Assembly: GCF_004348735.1 (NCBI RefSeq)
Contig: NZ_SMKT01000003.1
Location: 62,001-126,000 of the forward strand
Direction: 5' to 3'
Source of the DNA: Actinomadura sp. KC06
GTDB taxonomy: Bacteria > Actinomycetota > Actinomycetes > Streptosporangiales > Streptosporangiaceae
Length of the DNA: 64,000 bases
Part shown: in pieces, positions 35,508 to 44,749 of the stretch
Layout: the number at the start of each line of letters is the position of its first letter
Position numbering within the stretch: the stretch's first letter is position 1
Notes under the pieces: generated by a model
The model's database searches: none
Seen by the model: the letters and a program-made list of their open reading frames with translations, nothing else
What the model was told of the DNA's origin: nothing
Position numbers and translations under genes: made by a program

Positions 35508-38500
35508 ATGGATCCCTTCGACCGCAGGCCCTTCGGCCTGACCGGGGACCAGATGGCGTACGACCGACGTCGTCTGCGCTATCTGGAATGCATCGTCAAG
35601 CGGGCGTACGTCAACGGCGAGGCGCTGGACCGGTGGGACGCCAAGGAACTGGCGGAGAACCCCGTCGACAAGCCGGACGGTGATCCGCCGGAGAAGGTCA
35701 GCGGCATGCAGGCCGGGTACCTGACCGCCTGCGACGCCGCGGCCGAGCTCGGCATTGAGCATCTGGACGAAGGCCTGATCGTGACCATCGAACGGCGCAG
35801 TCGGCTGTCGCCGCCCGAACGGGATCGGCTGCTACGCGCCGAGCTGATGACAAAGGACGACCGCCACACCGCGCTGGCGCGGGCTCTTCTCGTGCGCGCC
35901 TGCCCGGACCGTGCAGATGAGCTGTTCGGCTGGCAGCGCGTCGGCGTCAGCCCGGTCGACTACTGGACCAAACAGGTCACCTCCGTACATATGCAGTACC
36001 TGCTTGAAACAGCGGATTTCGGCGCCAACGAACTCATCCGGCACCTCTACCTCCTCGGCGAGACTCCGGCACACCTCACCGATGTCGCGAGGCTGTGGCG
36101 GGATGCGGAACACATGGGCCGGGATCCGAACTTTCCCTCGGAAGCGGAGGCGGTGCTTCGGTCGCAGTACACCAGTTTCAAATACTGGTGGGACGATCCA
36201 TTCCGCTGCGACGAGTTCACTGGTCACGCGCTGGCGGTCCGTGGTCAGGCCAATGTGGAGGCTCGAGCCGTCAATCCACACGAGGCGATGAGCCCCGGTC
36301 GGGACATGACGTACTGGTCGGAGAACCACCGGCTGCTTTTCGCCGCCGCGGAATATCTCGCAGGGCAGTACTGGCCGGACGACATGTTCGTCTCGGCCCG
36401 CCAGCACCGTACGAATCCCGCGCCGCGGCACGGCGACATGACTGGTCAGCAGCATGTGGCACACGCACGCACGCGGGTCCTGCGATGGCTTAACGAGCGG
36501 CTGGAGCTCGGCTTCGCCGAGTGGAACGCGCCCGGCTACTACGCGGAAGACCTGTTGCCGCTGGTGAATCTCGCCGATTTCGCGGGGGAGGAGGAGATCC
36601 GGACACGAGCCGCGATGGTGCTCGACCTGCTCGCATACGACATAGCGGTCAGCTCATGCGGCGGCGCTTTCGCCGGGTCCGCAGGTCGCGCGTACTTCGA
36701 GCAGAAGAGTTGCGTGTGGAGGCAGAGTGTCCGTGACTCGGCCGAGGTTCTGTTTGGAGCCAAGGGCCATTTCACGGGTAGCAGCGGCCCGGCGGTGTTC
36801 CTCGCCACGTCGCCGGTGTATCGACCGCCCGACGTACTGCTGCGCATCGCGTCGGTACCGCCAAGCCGCTTCACCAACCATGCCCGGGTGTCCATCGACT
36901 TCCACGAGGCCAAAGACTACGGCGTTGGCTTCGAGACGTCGGACGACATGGAGTTCTGGTGGAGCCGGGCGGCGTTCGCGACGAAGCAGACGATCGTCGG
37001 TTCCCGGAAGGCCGCGACCGAAGCGGGTCTGCTGAAGACGCCGCCGTTCGACGCTATCTTTGAGAAGTTCAGTGACCTGACGCCGAGCGCGGCCACACAG
37101 CAGCTCGGCGCCAGTGGCGCAGGCGCGATGATTGGATGGGCCTTCGGGGGTCCGGCCGGTGGCTTTGCGGGCGGAGTGATCGGTGGCCTGTACGGCCTGT
37201 TTTCCGAGGACATCGTCGAGGCCGACATGGCGGACCTGGCCTCCGTCATCAGCGAGGGATCAGTGCTGTCGCGAGCAAATGTGTATCAGCATCGGATCGA
37301 CGGTGCACTGCTGTCCAGCGTGCAGAACTACCGCCCCGGACAGCTGAACCTCCAGAATTGGCCATGCGTTGCCGCGCTCGGCAACGGCGCGATGGTCTGG
37401 ACGACGTATCCCTCTGCCGGTTCGCGCCTGAAATTCCACGTGGACCTACCCGCGCTGCCAGTCATCAACGTCGACGAGCCGATCTTCGCTGCGGACCACG
37501 ACGGACCGAATTGGTGGACCGGCAATGCCGTACAGCCCAGGGTGGCGCAGCGGCGCGGCGCGGCCATCATCGCGTACCAGGCCAAGAAAATACAGAAGCT
37601 GCTTTTCGGTGAACGGACCCATGCGTGGTTTCCGAAGAACCAGTTCGACGAGGTACGAGGACCGGCACCGGCCAACTGCAACCATGAGGCGGCGCGGTGG
37701 TTCTTCGGGCAGGCCGGCGACGGGTACGTCGGGCTGCTGTGCCCGCGCGAAGCGAACTGGGCGGATTTCGGCCCGTGGAAGGACAAGGAGATCCGAGCCG
37801 AAGGCCCGCGCAACATCTTCGTGATGCAGATCGGCAACGCTGAGGAGTTCGGCACGTTTGACGGATTCGTCACGGCCGTGAGCCGAGCTCGCGTCTACAT
37901 CTCGGGACTACACAACCGGTTCGGCGACCTTGCCTGCCACTACGACATCCCGAATGCAGACCGTCTTGAGCTGCACTACGACGACAACCAGGTGCGGTAC
38001 GCCGGGCTCGCTTTCAACGACACCGAGTTTCCGCGGCTGCGCAGTCCGTTCGGCCGCATCACATGGCGGCAGCAGCGGTATGCGATCCAGCACGACGGCG
38101 AATCCGTCGTACACGACGTCACCGCAGGCACCAGGAAGGTGGGCAAGGCGAGGACAGCGCTGGAACACGACACACCATTGCTGTTCTACGGGCAGAACAT
38201 GGCGCTGCTACCGTCCCTTCTCTACAAAGGTATCGACCGCGACGGCGTGCTCGAGCATCTGCTCTCCGTGCTGCGCACTCGCCAGCCCGATGTCGTCGGG
38301 CTCTCGGAAATGTGGGTCGCTGAAGAACGCGAACGCCTGCAAAAGCAGTTGCGCGACCTCTATCCGTACATGACGGAAGGGCCTCACGAAGCCGATCTGC
38401 CGATTCTCGACGAGGACGTGCTGAGCGGTGGTGGCCTACTCCTTCTGAGCCGGCATCCCATCGTGGCGTCCCACCAGACCGTCTACCGCGCCTGTTCCGG

Positions 38501-39500
38501 CGACGACTGTGCGACCAACAAAGGGGTCCTGCACGCGCGCGTTCAGTCAGTGGGCCACCCGTGCGCGGTCGATGTGTTCCTTACCCACGCACAGGCGCCA
38601 GCCCCCACGGTGGGCGGTTCGAGGGCCAAGGCCCGAAAGGCCGTCAGGGCGCAGATTCAGCAGCTGGCCGCGTTCATAGCCGGCTGCCGCGACCTAACGG
38701 CACCAGCGATTGCGCTCGGCGACTTCAACGTCGACAGGTTCAGCGATCCCGAACTGTATGACTATCTCGTAAGCGCGCTGGGATATCCGCATGACACCGA
38801 GCCATCAATGCCGACGGACTCAGGCTTCCGGCGGCTGACCGCAACGAGCGAGAGCGACGAAGGCGTGATCTCCTCGTTTCACAAGAACCACCCCGCGCGG
38901 CAACCGGACGATCCGGCGCGATTCAGCGTGACATCACAGCGGCTGGACTATCTCTTCTCCTTCGCCGGCGCACTGTATACGCAGAACGTAGCGTCGGCAC
39001 GGGTGGTGCTCGAACAGTGGCGGTCCGGCCGCGACATGTCCGACCACTACGGTATCGAGGCCACAATCGACACGACCACGCAACTGCTGCCAGCCCAGCA
39101 GCCGATCAATCAGGTTTCGGTAAGGGCGACCGGATTCCGATGCCTGACGCCAACCGGCGGCATCGGCGATGACGAGGTCCAATTCCGAGTGAGCGCGCGC
39201 GCTAGCACGGGCGCACACGGAAGCGTCGTACTGCCGCGGTACAAGGAAGTCGCGGCAGGGACTGCCCGAGGGTTCGAGACGGAGCCGATTGTGTTCGGGG
39301 ATCCCGGTGAGGACCTGGCGGTGGTCGGCGGCGGCAAGGAGATCGACACGTTCGTCGACGATTCGCTTGGAGCGACGCGGCTCGAGCTCGAGCGGGACGT
39401 GCTCCTCGCGTTGCAGGGCAAGGGCTCAACCGCTATGTCACTCCCGCTGCTCACCGGTGAGGGCGAGTATGTCCTAGACCTGGCGATCACCGTTCAGTGA
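35508..39500 (+). CDS. Giant multidomain protein with C-terminal EEP-family (nuclease/sphingomyelinase-like) domain
   Basis: A 1330-aa protein; the ATG at 35508 lies two bases after the preceding stop. Residues about 1-500 are helical with Trp/Tyr-rich motifs (YWSENHRLLFAAAEYLAGQY, WNAPGYYAEDLLPLVNLADF) resembling alpha/alpha-toroid polysaccharide-lyase-like folds. About 531-569 is a Gly/Ala-rich hydrophobic stretch (GAGAMIGWAFGGPAGGFAGG) that could insert in a membrane. A beta-rich region (THAWFPKNQFDEV, GDGYVGLL) follows. About 888-1185 is an endonuclease/exonuclease/phosphatase domain: YGQNMALL, GLSEMW (Glu near 931), FLTHAQAP, GDFNVDR (near 1071), RLDYLFS and MSDHYGIEA, all catalytic motifs present. 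A C-terminal beta-domain of about 140 residues ends it. It could be a DNase or sphingomyelinase. A toxin or effector role is inferred from the layout. Confidence 0.8.
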   Translation: MDPFDRRPFGLTGDQMAYDRRRLRYLECIVKRAYVNGEALDRWDAKELAENPVDKPDGDPPEKVSGMQAGYLTACDAAAELGIEHLDEGLIVTIERRSRLSPPERDRLLRAELMTKDDRHTALARALLVRACPDRADELFGWQRVGVSPVDYWTKQVTSVHMQYLLETADFGANELIRHLYLLGETPAHLTDVARLWRDAEHMGRDPNFPSEAEAVLRSQYTSFKYWWDDPFRCDEFTGHALAVRGQANVEARAVNPHEAMSPGRDMTYWSENHRLLFAAAEYLAGQYWPDDMFVSARQHRTNPAPRHGDMTGQQHVAHARTRVLRWLNERLELGFAEWNAPGYYAEDLLPLVNLADFAGEEEIRTRAAMVLDLLAYDIAVSSCGGAFAGSAGRAYFEQKSCVWRQSVRDSAEVLFGAKGHFTGSSGPAVFLATSPVYRPPDVLLRIASVPPSRFTNHARVSIDFHEAKDYGVGFETSDDMEFWWSRAAFATKQTIVGSRKAATEAGLLKTPPFDAIFEKFSDLTPSAATQQLGASGAGAMIGWAFGGPAGGFAGGVIGGLYGLFSEDIVEADMADLASVISEGSVLSRANVYQHRIDGALLSSVQNYRPGQLNLQNWPCVAALGNGAMVWTTYPSAGSRLKFHVDLPALPVINVDEPIFAADHDGPNWWTGNAVQPRVAQRRGAAIIAYQAKKIQKLLFGERTHAWFPKNQFDEVRGPAPANCNHEAARWFFGQAGDGYVGLLCPREANWADFGPWKDKEIRAEGPRNIFVMQIGNAEEFGTFDGFVTAVSRARVYISGLHNRFGDLACHYDIPNADRLELHYDDNQVRYAGLAFNDTEFPRLRSPFGRITWRQQRYAIQHDGESVVHDVTAGTRKVGKARTALEHDTPLLFYGQNMALLPSLLYKGIDRDGVLEHLLSVLRTRQPDVVGLSEMWVAEERERLQKQLRDLYPYMTEGPHEADLPILDEDVLSGGGLLLLSRHPIVASHQTVYRACSGDDCATNKGVLHARVQSVGHPCAVDVFLTHAQAPAPTVGGSRAKARKAVRAQIQQLAAFIAGCRDLTAPAIALGDFNVDRFSDPELYDYLVSALGYPHDTEPSMPTDSGFRRLTATSESDEGVISSFHKNHPARQPDDPARFSVTSQRLDYLFSFAGALYTQNVASARVVLEQWRSGRDMSDHYGIEATIDTTTQLLPAQQPINQVSVRATGFRCLTPTGGIGDDEVQFRVSARASTGAHGSVVLPRYKEVAAGTARGFETEPIVFGDPGEDLAVVGGGKEIDTFVDDSLGATRLELERDVLLALQGKGSTAMSLPLLTGEGEYVLDLAITVQ

Positions 39501-39695
39501 TAGGGGATATCGCGCGCACGAGCATGACAGGAAAATGTCGCGTAGACGGCCTGGCCTGCACGTCGAACAGCGTGCTCCTCGAGCCTGGGGGGAGCCTAAG
39601 CCGCTCGAGAATAGGAGTCGGTGCTGTGAATTGCAGGCGCTCAGGCTCAGCGTCAGGGCGACGGTGGTGGCAGGAATGATCAGAAACTTCCCCAT
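39474..39695 (-). CDS. Small putative lipoprotein
   Basis: A 73-aa ORF starting at the ATG at 39695 with AGAGAGG six bases upstream. It begins MGKFLIIPATTVALTLSLSAC, a lipoprotein signal peptide with lipobox LSAC. The remaining 52 residues are Ser/Arg/Cys-rich and resemble nothing, and the 3' end overlaps the end of the 1330-aa gene on the other strand by 27 bp. The signal peptide is convincing; the mature part may be frameshifted, so this could be a truncated lipoprotein gene. Confidence 0.4.
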   Translation of the reverse strand: MGKFLIIPATTVALTLSLSACNSQHRLLFSSGLGSPQARGARCSTCRPGRLRDIFLSCSCARYPLSLNGDRQV

Positions 39696-39699
39696 GATT

Positions 39700-40232
39700 G
39701 GCCTCTCTGTGGGTTGATCGGATGCCGCATCGGCAGCCGCCCATTGCACCTTCTGCGGGCAACACCCATCACGATTGAAGATGCATCGATTCCGGCGATA
39801 GGGGCATCGTGAACTCTGCTTGGCGCAGCGCGAATGTCTAGCTCTAGGCAGTGTGAACTGGTCGAAGTTCCTCCAGTTGGCGCGAGAGCGGCACGGTGCT
39901 AGCAGACGTTATCGAACGCATTGTCACCGCCCATGTCACGTGCACCCACGCACATATTCTCCTCTGCAGGAGCAGGGCCCGAACGGTCCCGCCATTGACC
40001 CAGATGGCCCGGCCCAGAAACCCTTTTAGACGATGCAAGAGCGCGCCATGCGCGTCGTACCGAAAGGTTCTAGAGCCCGCACCAAACCCGGCCGTCACCG
40101 TGCACTCTGCCAGACTCTGGCTACGTTGCACTATCGGCCCATGCCAGAAAACAATCCTCCCCGCAAGGCCTATACCGCGGACGGGGAACGAGCAATTAAC
40201 TCAAAGCGTCTCTAACGGAGGTGGCTCAAGCG
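39700..40232. other. Gene-free stretch
   Basis: Upstream of the lipoprotein-like ORF and of the oxidase remnant. Several short open frames on both strands lack Shine-Dalgarno sites and family features. I see nothing supportable here. Confidence 0.5.
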
Positions 40233-40345
40233 ATGACGCTACTGACCTTGGATGACTACGAGGACACCGCCGCTCGACTCGTCTGACCCCGGAGTATGGG
40301 ATTTCTGCGGCAAGCCGGCCGGTGCCGCACAGGTCGGCATGGGGG
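40233..40345 (+). pseudogene. Start of an FMN-dependent alpha-hydroxy-acid oxidase, broken after 17 codons
   Basis: A strong GGAGGTGG Shine-Dalgarno precedes the ATG at 40233, which reads MTLLTLDDYEDTAARLV and then TGA. In the +1 frame similarity goes on as DPGVWDFCGKPAGAAQ. Homologues of lactate/hydroxy-acid oxidases open with L-DDYE-AAR--LPPEVWDFYAGGAGDE, so both pieces fit once a one-base shift is allowed. Nothing further of the enzyme is visible before the acyltransferase gene begins on the other strand. Confidence 0.45.
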
Positions 40346-40353
40346 CCGATCGA

Positions 40354-41733
40354 TCAGGTGCGGTCCGCTCGCCACTGGATCAGGCGCATGGCGACGACGC
40401 CGGCAAGGTAGGCCAGCAGGGCCCCTGCGGGGAGACCGGCGGGAGCGTGAAACTCCGGGCCCGCCAGTGTGACACCAACAAGTCCCGCCTGTGCCCCGGC
40501 CAACCCGGCGATGGTCAACGCGGTGTCCGCTCTCTGCCGGGCAGCCGGCCTGCGGCTCCTGTCCTTCTCGGCCCGGACGCGACCGGATCGGGGGCTGGCA
40601 CGCCACTCCATCCAACCGAACAGCATCACCAGGAAGGCCAGCACAGCCGCCAGAATTGCCAGCCAGGGAAGCCGCAGCAACAGCCACTGGGCGGTCCCGA
40701 CCTGTGGCTGGGGGAAGATCCGCGTCGGGTACAGCGCGATGGCGACCACCACCACCGCCGTCATGTGCCACAGGAACATGGTCAAGATCACGGCGTTGAC
40801 CGCGACCACGGCCGTCCACGGGCGGGTCCGCTGCAGCCACCGGTTGCCCCACTTGCGCAGCAGCAGCACCAGGCCCGTCTGGGCGGCCGCCAGGGACAGC
40901 AACGCGATCGTCGGCGGAGAGGTGTTCTTCACCTGTGCTCCGGGAACGGCGACCATGCTGACCGGGTACGGACCCGCCGCCGTGAGCAGCACCAGGCAGC
41001 CCGCTCCTCCCGCGGCCAGCGGCAGAGCCGCCGTCCACCGCGTCGGCAGCCGCCCGTCCTGCCAGGCGAACCCGACTTGATGAACGGCCAGCCACATCAG
41101 CAGAAAGTTGGCCGCGCTGCCGTAAGGCAGCTGCACACCTAGGCGAGCGACGTCGCCGACACCGACCAGGATGGCCAGGACGACAGGAACCGCAAGGCCC
41201 CATCGCCGGTGCAGCGCGTGCATCGCGGGGGTGAGCACCGTCACGGGGAGGTAAGCGGCGAGGAACCACAGCGGAATCGTCGCCAGCCAGACCGCCCTCC
41301 CGATCAACTCTGGCCCGGCCCCCAGGGCTCGGGCTACCATCGCCGATGCCCCGACCATGACCAGGAACGCCGTCGTCGGGCGAAGCAGCCGGTCGGCGCG
41401 GCCAAACAGCCACTCCTGCCAGCGGACGCCCTGGCTCATCGACGACCTGAGGGAGGCGGCATTGGCGAAGCCGCCGACAAGAAAGAACACCGGCATCACC
41501 TGAAACAGCCAGGACAGCGCCTGCGCCCACGGCAGGACCTCCAGCACGTGACGGCCGCCGAAGCCGTCCTGGTCATAGGTGACCACCGTGGCGAGCCAAT
41601 GCCCGATCACCACCAGCACGATCGCGAGCGCGCGGAGCAGATCGACCCAACGATCTCGCTGCGGCGGTGTCTCCTCGGCCAACCGGCGCAACCTGCGGGA
41701 CCCCGGCCAGGCGCCCTCGGTGCTGTAGGACAT
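40354..41733 (-). CDS. Membrane acyltransferase (acyltransferase-3 family)
   Basis: A polytopic protein of about 459 aa. The first helix carries the family motif RALAIVLVVIGHWLATV with the catalytic-type His, followed by MPVFFLVGGFANA and RADRLLRP. About ten hydrophobic helices follow, including MFLWHMTAVVVVAIALY near the C-terminus. Such proteins transfer acyl groups to extracytoplasmic glycans, antibiotics or lipids. The start is uncertain: ATGs at 41733 and 41769 and a GTG at 41805 are all in frame, and none has a clean Shine-Dalgarno. A perfect GGTGACG-A-CGTCACC palindrome (41734-41748) abuts the 41733 ATG and may be an operator if the start is downstream. No operon partner. Confidence 0.8.
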   Translation of the reverse strand: MSYSTEGAWPGSRRLRRLAEETPPQRDRWVDLLRALAIVLVVIGHWLATVVTYDQDGFGGRHVLEVLPWAQALSWLFQVMPVFFLVGGFANAASLRSSMSQGVRWQEWLFGRADRLLRPTTAFLVMVGASAMVARALGAGPELIGRAVWLATIPLWFLAAYLPVTVLTPAMHALHRRWGLAVPVVLAILVGVGDVARLGVQLPYGSAANFLLMWLAVHQVGFAWQDGRLPTRWTAALPLAAGGAGCLVLLTAAGPYPVSMVAVPGAQVKNTSPPTIALLSLAAAQTGLVLLLRKWGNRWLQRTRPWTAVVAVNAVILTMFLWHMTAVVVVAIALYPTRIFPQPQVGTAQWLLLRLPWLAILAAVLAFLVMLFGWMEWRASPRSGRVRAEKDRSRRPAARQRADTALTIAGLAGAQAGLVGVTLAGPEFHAPAGLPAGALLAYLAGVVAMRLIQWRADRT

Positions 41734-41878
41734 GGTGACGACGTCACCCTCTCCCTCTTCCCCCGACATCGCGAAACCTGCCCATGGTGAGGGCGTCAAT
41801 CCCACGACCGCCCTAAACCCGGGTCATCGAGAAAGGCGCTTAAAGGGGTAGCGCGAGATCTGCCGGCGCCCGCGCTTA

Positions 41879-42400
41879 TCAGGGGAGCCGCGCACAGACC
41901 GTCCGGCGCCTGGGACGGCCGAAGGTGGCGGCGATGAGGCGGCCGGAGGCCGGCTGGAAATTCGACGTCGGTGACCGCGGCGAGCGGGAGGTCGCCGAGC
42001 CGGAGCCAGAACCGGCCGGACGGGGCCGGCATAGACGCCGGCATCGCTGGCGATCAGCAGCAGCCCGTGCGGGCCGATGACCACGTCGTTCACCGGGGCC
42101 TCTGACCAGCGCGCGCTCCGGCAACCCGATGCCGCCGGAGGTGTCGTGCAGGGCCTTGAACTCCCCGGGCGCCATCGGTCCCCGCGGCCGTGGCGGTGCG
42201 GCTTGCGTCGTGGTGTCCGCGTCGGCACGGTGGCGAACACGGCCGCCGGAGCCAGAATCACGGTGGGTGTCAGGACGTGGGTCACACGCCATGGCCGGAG
42301 CGGAGAGCGCGGCATCCCGTACCTCCGGAGGTCGGTGTTGATCGTGTCCGCCCTCTCGTATCCCAGTCCGCGAACCCCGTGAATACCCGCCGAGATGGCA
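41879..42400 (-). pseudogene. BNR/WD40-like propeller gene remnant
   Basis: Three minus-strand frames together spell the tail of a photosystem-assembly/BNR-type propeller: VNDVVIGPHGLLLIASDAGV in one frame, FWLRLGDLPLAAVTDVEF in a second and QPASGRLIAATFGR in a third. Each short block is family-like (the TAATFGRGVW-type ending is typical), but at least two frameshifts separate them. No start codon or signal peptide survives. The rest of 42400-42626 holds nothing I can assign. Confidence 0.5.
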
Positions 42401-42626
42401 CGACCGAAGTCGGCCAACCGCGGGCGGCGGCCTCTGCCGCATCGTCGCGTCATGATCGGGAAGCGGGCGAGGGACGGCTGGCCCGGGACGGCCCCTGGCG
42501 GCGCGGCGGAACCGGTGCCGGGAGGCGGGCCGGCTCGTCGCGCCCGTCCACGGCGCCTGACGGACGGCACCCTGCCCACCGCGAGGACATCGGGGATGAG
42601 GGGTCTCGGTGCGGTCCGCGGGGAGG

Positions 42627-43703
42627 CTAACCGGCCTGGCGGAGCCGCTGCGCGGCCACCTCGGGGACGATGTCGTTGATGAACGCTCCCGCGCCGGATT
42701 CGCTGGAGGCGAGGTATTTGAGCTTGTCGGCGTCCCGGCGGATGGTGAACAGCTGGCCGTAGAAGTGGGCGTGCACGTCGCGGTGGTGGGTGGGCGTCTG
42801 ATGCCAGCACGCCATATAGGGGGCGGGGTCGTCGAAGAGACCGTCGAATCGGCGCAGGAGGTCGCCGTACAGGGCCATCAGTTCGTTGCGTTCGTCGTCG
42901 GTGAGGGCGGTCAGGTCGGCTGCGCAACGGCGCGGCGTGATGTGCACCTCATAGGGCCAGCGCGCCGCTTGGGGGACGTAGGCGAGGAAGCGGCCGGTGC
43001 CTGTCACGACACGCGGCCCCGCGGCCTCGCGTTCGATGACCGTGCACAGCAGGCAGCCGCCGTGCTCTGCGCGGTGAGCGCGGGCTGCTTGCACCACGGC
43101 GGCCTGGACGGGCGGAAGGTAGGGGTAGGCGTAGATCTGGCCGTGCGGGTGGGAGAGGGTGGCTCCGACCTCGCTGCCGCGGTTCTCGAAGACGAAGACG
43201 CTCTGCACGCCGGGCAGTTCCGACAGTCTCGCGGTGCGGTCGGCCCATGCCCGCCCGATGGTCTCCAGCCGTCGCCGCGGCAGCGCGGCGACGGACTGGT
43301 CGTGGCCGGCGGCGAAGCAGACCACCTCGGCGCGTCCGCCGGCCGCGCCGCCCAGGGAGGGGAAGCGGTTGTCGAACACGGCTACGTGATAGTCGCCGGT
43401 GGGGATCTCCGACAGGTGACCCGGACGGGACGGGCACAGCGGGCAGTGGCCGCCGGACGAGTCGTCGATGGTTCTGGTCTGCCGGTGTGCCGCGATCAGG
43501 ACGGGCTGCCTTGTCAGCGGGTCGATCCGCAGTTCAGCGGCTGGTGCGAAGGCTGCGAGGTCGCGCCCGTCGACGGCCCGCCGATCATGCCCCGGCCCGT
43601 CGTCGTAGTAGTGGATCGCCCGCCCGTCGGCGAGCGTCCCAGAGGTCCGGTACAGGGGGCCCCGTGTCAGCGATCGGGTTTCGACATCGTGGTTGTCCAG
43701 CAT
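42627..43703 (-). CDS. galT: Galactose-1-phosphate uridylyltransferase
   Basis: A 358-aa enzyme of the Leloir pathway exchanging UDP-glucose and galactose-1-phosphate. The HIT-superfamily active site is [11 protein letters not shown] (His185-Pro-His187, the second His being the uridylylated nucleophile). The metal-binding Cys pairs are CPLC (87-90) and CLLC (217-220), and VFDNRFPSL is the conserved substrate loop. The length is normal. It lies 130 bp downstream of the DeoR gene on the same strand, probably in one transcript with it, and galK diverges from that unit. galE is not in the window. Confidence 0.93.
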   Translation of the reverse strand: MLDNHDVETRSLTRGPLYRTSGTLADGRAIHYYDDGPGHDRRAVDGRDLAAFAPAAELRIDPLTRQPVLIAAHRQTRTIDDSSGGHCPLCPSRPGHLSEIPTGDYHVAVFDNRFPSLGGAAGGRAEVVCFAAGHDQSVAALPRRRLETIGRAWADRTARLSELPGVQSVFVFENRGSEVGATLSHPHGQIYAYPYLPPVQAAVVQAARAHRAEHGGCLLCTVIEREAAGPRVVTGTGRFLAYVPQAARWPYEVHITPRRCAADLTALTDDERNELMALYGDLLRRFDGLFDDPAPYMACWHQTPTHHRDVHAHFYGQLFTIRRDADKLKYLASSESGAGAFINDIVPEVAAQRLRQAG

Positions 43704-43832
43704 GAGTTCCCTGTCCGCCCACGGATGCGGGACGAGGTCGTGGCCGTGATCCTGGTCGTGATGCCTTGGAGTGTTCGCGTTTGCTTGACGCTACCGTTTT
43801 CAACATGAACCAACAAGTCCGGACAGAGCCCG

Positions 43833-44600
43833 TCAGACGACGACGAGGCTGCCCACATGGGCGGCGAGGTCTTCCTGTGCGTCCTCGCTCAAGCCGCTGT
43901 CGGTGACGAGGACGTCCGCATCACTCAGATCGGCGATCGTGCTGATGCCCACGACCTCCCACTTCGTGTGGTCCGCGAGCACGATCCGGCGGCGGGCGGC
44001 CGCGACCAGCGCGCGGTCGGTCTCGGCCTCCATCAGGTTCGGAGTCGTGAATCCGGCGTGCAGGCTCATCCCGTGCACGCCCAGCATCAGCAGATCCACG
44101 TTGAGGGACTTGACGGCGGCCACCGCGATGGGCCCGACGAGCGCGTCGGACGGGGTGCGAATGCCGCCCGTCAGGACCACCGTCTGGTCGGGCCTGCCCT
44201 TGTCGTGGAACACGTCGGCCACCCTCATCGAGTTGGTGACCACGGTCAGCTGAGGAACCCCGATGAGCTGATGAGCCAGCGTCCAGGTGGTCGTGCCCGC
44301 GGAGATCGCGATCGTCGCGCCGGGCCGGACCAGCGAGACGGCGTGGGCGGCGATCGCCTCCTTTTCGGCCTGGCCTACGGTCAGCTTGGCCTCGAAGCCG
44401 GGTTCCTCCGCCGAGGGCGGGCCGGGCCGGGTCGCGCCGCCGTGCACCTTCACCACCAGCGACTGTTCGGCCAGCGTCTCAAGGTCGCGGCGGATCGTCA
44501 TGTCGGACACCCCGAACCGGCCGACCAGGTCCGCGACGCGTACCGAGCCGTGCTCGTCGACCAGGTTGACGATCTCTTGCCTGCGCTGCGGCGCGAGCAT
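43833..44600 (-). CDS. DeoR-family transcriptional regulator of the gal genes
   Basis: A 255-aa repressor. The ATG at 44600 (MLAPQRRQEIVNLV) has AGGAGG five bases upstream; the 12-codon extension seen in frame is not needed. The N-terminal winged HTH (VRVADLVGRFGVSDMTIRRD) is followed by the sugar-phosphate-sensing domain with AISAGTTTW, VLTGG, VDLLMLGVHGMS and a VLADHTKW tail. DeoR proteins respond to phosphorylated sugars. Its position between galT and the divergent galK makes a galactose-metabolism regulator, possibly sensing galactose-1-phosphate, the natural reading. Confidence 0.9.
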   Translation of the reverse strand: MLAPQRRQEIVNLVDEHGSVRVADLVGRFGVSDMTIRRDLETLAEQSLVVKVHGGATRPGPPSAEEPGFEAKLTVGQAEKEAIAAHAVSLVRPGATIAISAGTTTWTLAHQLIGVPQLTVVTNSMRVADVFHDKGRPDQTVVLTGGIRTPSDALVGPIAVAAVKSLNVDLLMLGVHGMSLHAGFTTPNLMEAETDRALVAAARRRIVLADHTKWEVVGISTIADLSDADVLVTDSGLSEDAQEDLAAHVGSLVVV

Positions 44601-44749
44601 CCGTTCCTCCTGCACTGTCCCCACCGAACAGAACATAGTCCAACATACCTCGACACGTTCGGTGATCGAGAACTCTTGACCGCACGGCGAAGGAGGTGGA
44701 ACTCTCCGTCAATGCTCACATGATGGATCTCGTCCAGAGGAGAACGAAC
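44601..44749. promoter_or_regulatory. Divergent promoter region between deoR-galT and galK
   Basis: 149 bp separate the two starts and must hold both promoters and the DeoR binding sites. The AT-richer part is 44630-44680. The pairs GTTCTGTTCGG and GTTGGACTATGTTC (minus strand, 44620-44650) are loosely repeated and might be half-sites, but no clear palindrome is seen. Confidence 0.4.

Noticed and set aside
41824..42927. 367-codon minus-strand ORF
   Set aside because: Only short parts look like a propeller protein and they lie in several frames; the rest overlaps galT antisense-like low-complexity sequence.
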